Origin: Geomonas limicola
GTDB taxonomy: Bacteria; Desulfobacterota; Desulfuromonadia; Geobacterales; Geobacteraceae
Direction of reading: 5' to 3'
Length of the DNA stretch: 64,000 bases
Assembly: GCF_014193675.1 (NCBI RefSeq)
Contig: NZ_BLXZ01000003.1
Span: 1-64,000, forward strand
This document shows positions 58,977 to 64,000 of this stretch, one piece after another. Positions within the stretch are counted from its first letter, which is position 1, and each line of letters begins with the position of its first letter. Position numbers and translations under genes: made by a program. The notes under the pieces are model-generated. The model worked only from the letters and a program-made list of their open reading frames with translations. It was not told the origin of the DNA and made no database searches.

Positions 58977-60721
58977 TACATCCCCTCGGTAGTCATCAGG
59001 GCATCCCAGAGGCTGCCACGGTTGAGGGCCTTGACGTCGGTCCTGGTGTTCATGCTGTTGACCCTGGTGATGGCGCGGCCCAGCTCGTCGAAATGGACGT
59101 CGATCTTGATGTCATTCTTCACGCCGCTCTTACCGCCCCCGATCCCCATCACCTCGTACTCTCTTGAGCCCCGGCCAAAGGTTTGGCTGCCCCAGCCGTT
59201 TTCCCTGCTGCTGTCACTGATCAGCTTGGAGATGAAGGGCGCCGCTACCACCGCCGTGGGAACCGAATAAACGGCAAGCGGACCGAGATACTTACCTACA
59301 CCTGCGCCTACTCCAGGTGCCCCGGCCGGCAACTGCGGAGCGCCGCCGGGTAGTCCTCCCGCAGGCCAGTTGGTGACAAAGACAGGGGCGACTCCGGCGG
59401 CGGCTTCAAGAGCCTTTCCTTCAGCGACACCAATGGCAGTACTGCTGCCCTTAGCCAAGAGCCTGCCTGCTACGGCACCGATTGCCTTGCTGCCGTAGCG
59501 CGCCGTCAGAAACGTGCCCAGGGCGAGTGCGCCGCCGCCGATTGCCATGTCCTTCCCTGTCAGCTCCAGGCCGCCATTGGCCTTCTTGTCCATGCTGAAC
59601 TTGATGAAGTCGGCGATGACTTCGTTGATCGGCTGGACGAACCCATCAGACGCCTCCCTGAGGGCCGCCTTGAGACGGCCAGTCTGATCCACTGCGTTGC
59701 TGATGGCGGAGGGGAGATCGTTCTGCAGGGTGCCGCCGGCAGCGCCGATCTGCCTGGTGAAGTCGCGGATCTTGGAGAGCGCATCGCCGGAGAGCAGCGT
59801 CTTCATCCCCTTGATGGTGTCGAGGTCGGCCTTGCCAAAGGCCTGTTGGATGAAGATCGCACGGGCCTTGTCGGTCTTGAGCTTGTCCCACTTCTTCTTG
59901 ATGTCCTGCAGCACATCGACCGCATCGCGCCGGGCGCCCTTGGCGTCAAAGAATTTAACGCCGGTGCCCTTCTGAGCCTCGGCCATGTAGCGCAGGTTGG
60001 TGAACAGCCGCAAAGTGGAGTCAGCCAGAGTAGCCAGGCGCTCAGGCTGACGCTCCACCATGGAAAGCCCTTCGATAAAGGCGAGGGTCTTGTCATAGCC
60101 CATTCCGGCGGAAGCGGCGTTTACGCCCACCCTTGCGAAGATATCGCTCAGGTTTTCCAGCTCGGCGTTGCCAAGCCGGCCGGCGACCGTCATTTTATCC
60201 AATTGCGCCAGCGCCTTGCCCGGCTTCTCAAGGTCGATGTTGAAGGCGGTTGCACCAACGGTAAGCCCGCCGGCTAGGGTCCTGCCCTGTGCTCCGGTAA
60301 CCGCGGACGCTATGTTGATGCCCTTGGTCGACTCCAGCGCGGCCTTCCAGGACTGACCCGACTGAATCAAGGAATCGAAGCCATCCTTGAGCCCTTCGAC
60401 CTGCTGGCCAGTCTCCTTGCTCATGGCAAAGAACTCCTTGCGAAGTCCCTTGACCATTTGCTGACCTTCCCCTGCCGTCTGCCCAACCTGCGTGAGCCCC
60501 TTGTCGAGCCGGGCCGACTGGGAGAGCTGCTGCATGGCGCCAATGGAGAGCCCGATACCCGCGACCTTGCCCTGGACAGAGCCCATGGCGCCACGCAACG
60601 AGTCAAACTCGCGCTTGGCCCCGGAGGTGAAGCGGCTCACGGCATTGCCCGAGTCGCTCATCTCGCGCTTCAAGCCGCTGGCGTTGGCCAGTATTTGCAG
60701 GAACAGCTTCATGTCAGCCAT
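58976..60721 (-). CDS. Tail tape measure protein (Mu gp42-like)
   Basis: 581 residues. Ala/Gly-rich helices with family segments (AGGLTVGATAFNIDLEKPG, MGYDKTLAFIEGLSMV, FFDAKGARRDAVDVLQDIKK), hydrophobic patches at about 395-425 and 480-510 (SIPTAVVAAPFISKLI-like). Its length sets tail length, so the tail should be slightly shorter than Mu's. It follows the chaperone with its frameshift. Confidence 0.87.
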   Translation of the reverse strand: MADMKLFLQILANASGLKREMSDSGNAVSRFTSGAKREFDSLRGAMGSVQGKVAGIGLSIGAMQQLSQSARLDKGLTQVGQTAGEGQQMVKGLRKEFFAMSKETGQQVEGLKDGFDSLIQSGQSWKAALESTKGINIASAVTGAQGRTLAGGLTVGATAFNIDLEKPGKALAQLDKMTVAGRLGNAELENLSDIFARVGVNAASAGMGYDKTLAFIEGLSMVERQPERLATLADSTLRLFTNLRYMAEAQKGTGVKFFDAKGARRDAVDVLQDIKKKWDKLKTDKARAIFIQQAFGKADLDTIKGMKTLLSGDALSKIRDFTRQIGAAGGTLQNDLPSAISNAVDQTGRLKAALREASDGFVQPINEVIADFIKFSMDKKANGGLELTGKDMAIGGGALALGTFLTARYGSKAIGAVAGRLLAKGSSTAIGVAEGKALEAAAGVAPVFVTNWPAGGLPGGAPQLPAGAPGVGAGVGKYLGPLAVYSVPTAVVAAPFISKLISDSSRENGWGSQTFGRGSREYEVMGIGGGKSGVKNDIKIDVHFDELGRAITRVNSMNTRTDVKALNRGSLWDALMTTEGM

Positions 60722-60724
60722 GCA

Positions 60725-61190
60725 TCACCTATTAAGGACCTTCTGCTTCTTGGGCTTTTTGGGGTTCACGATCTCATCGAACGCGACCAGGAGCGCTTCG
60801 CCTTCGCGCTCGGGCATGTCCACGGCGTCCCACCAGGGGACGCCGAGTTTAAGCAGGGCTACCAGGGTCTTTCGATGCGGCTTGTGCCGCGTCTCGAAAG
60901 GCCTGCCGCCTCTTCTCCAGGGTGACCTCGGCGAGGATCAGCTCGTCGGAGTCCGGCCCGGAAAGGTCGAGGACCTGTTCCGGCGTGAGCTTGTCAAGCC
61001 CCTTGACCTTCAGGCGCTTGGCATAGAGGCATGCGTCGTAGTAGGCGTTGTCATCCATCAGCTTGCGGTCGATGGTCGGATCGTTGCTGACTTCCAGGGT
61101 GGTACGGAAGGTTTTCTCCACCAGGGTGAAATCGCAGTGGCAGACACCGTCCACGATGATCCCTTCCGGGAATTTGCCGGCCTGCTCCAT
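60725..61190 (-). CDS. Tail assembly chaperone (Mu gp41-like) with frameshifted extension
   Basis: In frame 0 the protein is 113 residues (61190-60849). A second open frame continues past the stop to 60725: ...ETRHKPHRKTLVALLKLGVP WWDAVDMPEREGEALLVAFD and ends KPKKQKVLNR. The frames overlap within 60852-60937, and the shift needed is -2 (or +1). Mu uses a -2 shift at this gene to make the long chaperone. The slippery site is not clearly identifiable by eye. Confidence 0.75.
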
Positions 61191-61193
61191 TGG

Positions 61194-61547
61194 CTAGTTC
61201 CTCCCCGTTGCCATCAGCTCGATTTCCCTGACAGCTTCGTTGTCGCCGTCGAATTTAGCACCGCCGATCTTAAGCGTGGAGACGCCGGTATAGACGGTCA
61301 TGCGTCCGCTCGGGTACTCCAGGATAAGGGTGCCGTTTTTGATCCCCCTGAAGTCACGCTCCTCGCCGTCATCCCCGTCCGGGATCACGTAGGTGAGTTT
61401 CACCCCGTACTCAGGCGGAACCGCCATTGCCTCACTGCCGTGCATGAGCTTTATGCGTTTCGCCAGCTCCTCGTCGCTCTCCTCGATCGCTTTAAAGCGG
61501 GTCTCTTCCTCACCGTCTATGACCAATCTGACTCTGGATACAGCCAT
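61194..61547 (-). CDS. Tail tube protein (Mu gp40-like)
   Basis: 117 residues, beta-rich: VRLVIDGEEETRFKAIEESD, YGVKLTYVIPDGDDGEERDF and IKNGTLILEYPSGRMTVYTG. Position between sheath and chaperone is the tube site in Mu-like phages. 26 bases separate it from the sheath. Confidence 0.85.
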   Translation of the reverse strand: MAVSRVRLVIDGEEETRFKAIEESDEELAKRIKLMHGSEAMAVPPEYGVKLTYVIPDGDDGEERDFRGIKNGTLILEYPSGRMTVYTGVSTLKIGGAKFDGDNEAVREIELMATGRN

Positions 61548-61572
61548 TGTTTAAACCTCCGTTAAATGCGTG

Positions 61573-62991
61573 TTAAAGCAGCAGGTCGATCCTGCCGGCG
61601 AAGACGTGCAGCCCGTTGACCACATCGGTCGGGATCTTCGCGTTAACCCGGTTCGGGTCCTGGTCGTCGCGCTCTACGATCAGGCCGGCTGCGTTGTCCG
61701 CTACAGCTTCCACGATTTCCAGCTGCTCCAGCTTCTGCAGCACGTCGAGCAGTTCAACACGAACCCTGGGCGGCGTCTTCACGGAGAGCTTGGTGCGCGG
61801 GAAGCGCAAGGCAATTCGCTCGATACAGGCCTTCCTGACGTAGTCCAGGGTCCTGATAGTGGTGACATCCAGGAGGCTGATGTCGGAGCTGCCTGCCACG
61901 TTGTGCAGATAGGTGGTGATGGCGCGCACGATCTGCACCCGCTCGCCGGGGCCGACTTCCAGGGGGGCCACTCCGTTAGCAAGGCAGCTCTCCTGCTCGG
62001 TCCTGGAGAGGCGCTGCTCGACCGGAGGCGCGGCGATCCCGGTCAGCTCCAGGGTGTTGAGCGGACGGGCGGGATCTTCTTCGGAGGCGAGCACTGCCGC
62101 ATAGGCGGCGGATATCTCGTAGCTCGGGCTCTTGGTGCCGCGAAGGTAGGCCCCGACGATCCGGCCGGAGTCGACGGCGGTGGCCAGCGTGGTCGCGGTG
62201 GCAAGAGCGGTGTCGATGGCATAGACGCCAACCCCCGGCCGCTGCTCCATCGGGCCGGAGACCAGGGCGAGGTGGTCGCGTAGGGTGATCAGGTCGGCCT
62301 GCGCGTTGTAGGGCGTGGCGATGATGTGGTACTGCTCGGGCACTACCTTTGCGAGAGCGGTGGCGAGCGTCGGGTCGACGGTGCCGCCGGCCATGGCGAC
62401 GACCGTGGCGGTGGTCCCTTTTGCGGTGACCTCGGCGCTGACGTCGATCTGGTTGGCGATGGTCCCCTTGTTGCGAGCCGTCAGGGTCACCACTGCTCCG
62501 ACGACTCCGGCGGTCACCGGAAAATCGGGGTACTTGCCGATCTCGGCGTTGAGTGCGGTGGCCACGGTCGCGGCCGCATCCTGGTTGGCGATGGCAATCT
62601 CGACGTAGCGGTTCCCGATGTAGAGCTTTAGCGAGCCGGCAGCGGTCGCGGCGTTGGCGATGGTGATCGTGCTGGTGGCAGCAGCACCGGCGCCATCGTC
62701 CAGGGCGCACACAGTCAGATCGAGGTAAGGGTTCGCCTTAATGGCTGCCCTTACCATGAGGTGCGCCATGGAACCGGCCCCGAAATAAAGAGCCGCATCG
62801 GCGTCCGAGAATACGGTGGTCGGTACAAGCGCAGCCACCGTGCCGGCGGCCAGACGTTGGGCCACGATCAGCATGCGCTGTTTGTTGGCCGGCAGGGTGC
62901 GAACCGCGAGAGAGGTGTTGAACTCCATGTAGCGGCCCGGCTTCCTGATGCTGCTGGGGATGCTGTCAAAGAAGATGTTTTTGGATGCCAT
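61573..62991 (-). CDS. Contractile tail sheath protein (Mu gpL-like)
   Basis: 472 residues with the sheath pattern: FFDSIPSSIRKPGRYMEFNT, KQRMLIVAQRLAAGTVAALV (about 38-57), ALGLVS-type RDHLALVSGPMEQRPGVGVY and C-terminal LLDVTTIRTLDYVRKACIER. Contains an inserted beta region about 115-195 (YVEIAIANQDAAATVATALN). Proves a contractile tail. Confidence 0.92.
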   Translation of the reverse strand: MASKNIFFDSIPSSIRKPGRYMEFNTSLAVRTLPANKQRMLIVAQRLAAGTVAALVPTTVFSDADAALYFGAGSMAHLMVRAAIKANPYLDLTVCALDDGAGAAATSTITIANAATAAGSLKLYIGNRYVEIAIANQDAAATVATALNAEIGKYPDFPVTAGVVGAVVTLTARNKGTIANQIDVSAEVTAKGTTATVVAMAGGTVDPTLATALAKVVPEQYHIIATPYNAQADLITLRDHLALVSGPMEQRPGVGVYAIDTALATATTLATAVDSGRIVGAYLRGTKSPSYEISAAYAAVLASEEDPARPLNTLELTGIAAPPVEQRLSRTEQESCLANGVAPLEVGPGERVQIVRAITTYLHNVAGSSDISLLDVTTIRTLDYVRKACIERIALRFPRTKLSVKTPPRVRVELLDVLQKLEQLEIVEAVADNAAGLIVERDDQDPNRVNAKIPTDVVNGLHVFAGRIDLLL

Positions 62992-63164
62992 TACTGGTCA
63001 CCTCCGGTTTTCTTGGAAAGCTTTGCCGGGACCAGGGAGCCGTCGTCCACCAGCCGATGGTAGTAGGCGGTGTCGGGTACCTCTACCGCCTCGGTTTCGG
63101 TGATGTAGGTCTTCGGGTTGTCTTCCCTCGGGCATTGCGTGCCCGGCGCTGATTTGACGATCAT
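62991..63164 (-). CDS. DUF2635 protein (Mu gp38-like)
   Basis: 57 residues: MIVKSAPGTQCPREDNPKTY, then ITETEAVEVPDTAYYHRLVD and DGSLVPAK. Typical DUF2635 pattern (KPAPG...VPDxxYWxRLxxDG). Stop overlaps the sheath ATG (TAATG). Too short for a size-limited gene caller. Confidence 0.85.
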   Translation of the reverse strand: MIVKSAPGTQCPREDNPKTYITETEAVEVPDTAYYHRLVDDGSLVPAKLSKKTGGDQ

Positions 63165-63167
63165 GCG

Positions 63168-63683
63168 TCACACCTCCAGGTGAATTGTGTCGCTGGCGTC
63201 GGCGATGCTGTCGCCGGGCTTGAGCAGGTATGAAAGCCCGACGGTGATGAGGTCGGTGACCGCCTCCTCGTCGAGTGCTTTTATGGTGAATGAGGTGCCG
63301 AACTCGATCAGGTACTCGATGACCCCGGCTGCGTACTTCTCCTCGGTGGTGACGTCCCGAAACCGCTTGGGTACCAGGGGCTGAATCTTCAAACCGAAGG
63401 TCTTCAGGACCAGCAGCTGAATGACTGCCGCGACAATCGGGTTGATCCCCTTGCGCCGCGCCTCCTCGTTGGTCATATTCTTGAACTTCACCAGGACCGA
63501 GACCGTTACATCTTGGCGCCATTCGCGCTGGGCGACCTCTTTAAAGGTCCCCTCCAGGACAGCGACTGCCACCGCGTTGGCGGTGAGCAGCTGCTTGGCA
63601 TCCTTCTGGACGCCACCGGTCTTGAGCGCGGCGATCCGCGTGGTGATCTCGTTGAGGACGGCCTCCTCGAGCGCGGTAATCAT
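63168..63683 (-). CDS. DUF1834 phage protein (Mu gp37-like)
   Basis: 171 residues, MITALEEAVLNEITTRIAAL at the start, REWRQDVTVSVLVKFKNMTN in the middle, and a C-terminus with SYLLKPGDSIADASDTIHLE. Matches Gp37/DUF1834, a head-tail joining or tail-completion protein. Starts right at the end of the gp36-like gene. Confidence 0.85.
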   Translation of the reverse strand: MITALEEAVLNEITTRIAALKTGGVQKDAKQLLTANAVAVAVLEGTFKEVAQREWRQDVTVSVLVKFKNMTNEEARRKGINPIVAAVIQLLVLKTFGLKIQPLVPKRFRDVTTEEKYAAGVIEYLIEFGTSFTIKALDEEAVTDLITVGLSYLLKPGDSIADASDTIHLEV

Positions 63684-64000
63684 CTAGAGCCCCTTCATCT
63701 TGTCGCGGCCAAAGAGGCGACCGCTGCTGGTCACCATTGGGCTTTGCTGCTTCTGGACCGGCGCGGAGTCGGCCACCTCGCCAAGCTTGACAGTACCTCT
63801 AGAGATGTTCTCCAGGAGCCGGCTGGAGTTCTTCTGGTTGGTGGCCCGGACCTCGGGCATGGTCTCAACCCGGCGGGCGTAGAGGTTGTAGATGGCCAGA
63901 TCGGCGGAGACCTTCTTGATGACCGCCGGAACCACCGCAAACGGCACGGAGTACTTCACGCTGCAGTAGCCGTCGATCTCGCTGTCTGCCCCGGCAATGG
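63684..64000 (-). CDS. DUF1320 phage protein (Mu gp36-like), 5' end outside window
   Basis: About 105 residues visible, open to the right edge. Segment AGADSEIDGYCSVKYSVPFA VVPAVIKKVSADLAIYNLYA fits the DUF1320 pattern of a helical head-tail connector. A GTG at 63959 would be a start only if the frame did not continue upstream, which it does. Confidence 0.8.
   Translation of the reverse strand, partial: IAGADSEIDGYCSVKYSVPFAVVPAVIKKVSADLAIYNLYARRVETMPEVRATNQKNSSRLLENISRGTVKLGEVADSAPVQKQQSPMVTSSGRLFGRDKMKGL

Larger units (their letters stand above)
51271..64000 (-). mobile_element. Mu-type prophage, tail module (partial; extends beyond window)
   Basis: All genes lie on the minus strand in the order of phage Mu tail genes: gp36, gp37, gp38, sheath, tube, chaperone, tape measure, gp43, gp44, gp45, gp46, gp47, gp48, fibre, plus a DNA methylase at the end. 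Many start and stop codons overlap. Left boundary near 51.2 kb is approximate. Head and transposition genes are outside, so intactness cannot be judged; a tailocin is a weaker alternative. Confidence 0.88.

Overview
The window looks like chromosome of a Geobacteraceae bacterium (Geobacter / Geomonas / Citrifermentans type). The reasons are two multiheme c-type cytochromes, a 741-residue monomeric isocitrate dehydrogenase followed by malate dehydrogenase and a korDABC 2-oxoglutarate:ferredoxin oxidoreductase, a fused LutB-LutA lactate dehydrogenase, and high-GC codon use. The name is inferred from gene content; no database was searched.

Layout. 1-4.9 kb: a partial 7-heme cytochrome, a cold-shock protein, small proteins and a LysR regulator. 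5.3-8.7 kb: an 8-heme cytochrome whose frame is crossed by one UGA, followed by a hairpin that fits a bacterial SECIS; I read it as a selenocysteine-containing cytochrome (main finding). 8.9-9.5 kb: initiator tRNA and a ~122-bp tandem repeat. 10.5-20 kb: housekeeping genes (rlmB, pyrF, proS, ispG, rlmD, cca) and an HD-GYP protein, with recurrent hairpin-type intergenic repeats. 20.1-26.6 kb: TCA-cycle block (icd, mdh, korDABC), with a palindrome over the icd promoter and a matching half-site before korD. 26.9-29.5 kb: LysM lipoprotein and aspS.

29.7-39.6 kb is a lactate locus: permease, LrgA/LrgB, a GlcD/GlcF-type 2-hydroxyacid dehydrogenase and a FadR-type regulator on one strand, diverging from LutC and fused LutBA on the other, with a TGGT-N3-ACCA operator between. 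39.8-45.6 kb is accessory: three tandem copies of a 70-residue membrane protein, a LysE exporter, YceI, a zinc alcohol dehydrogenase, a Ser/Gly-rich exported protein and a ferritin-like protein. 45.9-50.8 kb is a polyamine operon (XRE-cupin regulator, carboxy(nor)spermidine dehydrogenase and decarboxylase, arginine decarboxylase) with a readable promoter and repeated operator.

51.3 kb to the end is part of a Mu-type prophage read on the minus strand: DNA adenine methylase, tail fibre genes and a contractile tail module in Mu order (gp48-like back to gp36-like), with a probable -2/+1 frameshift in the tail chaperone. An orphan Fur box lies just outside its left edge.
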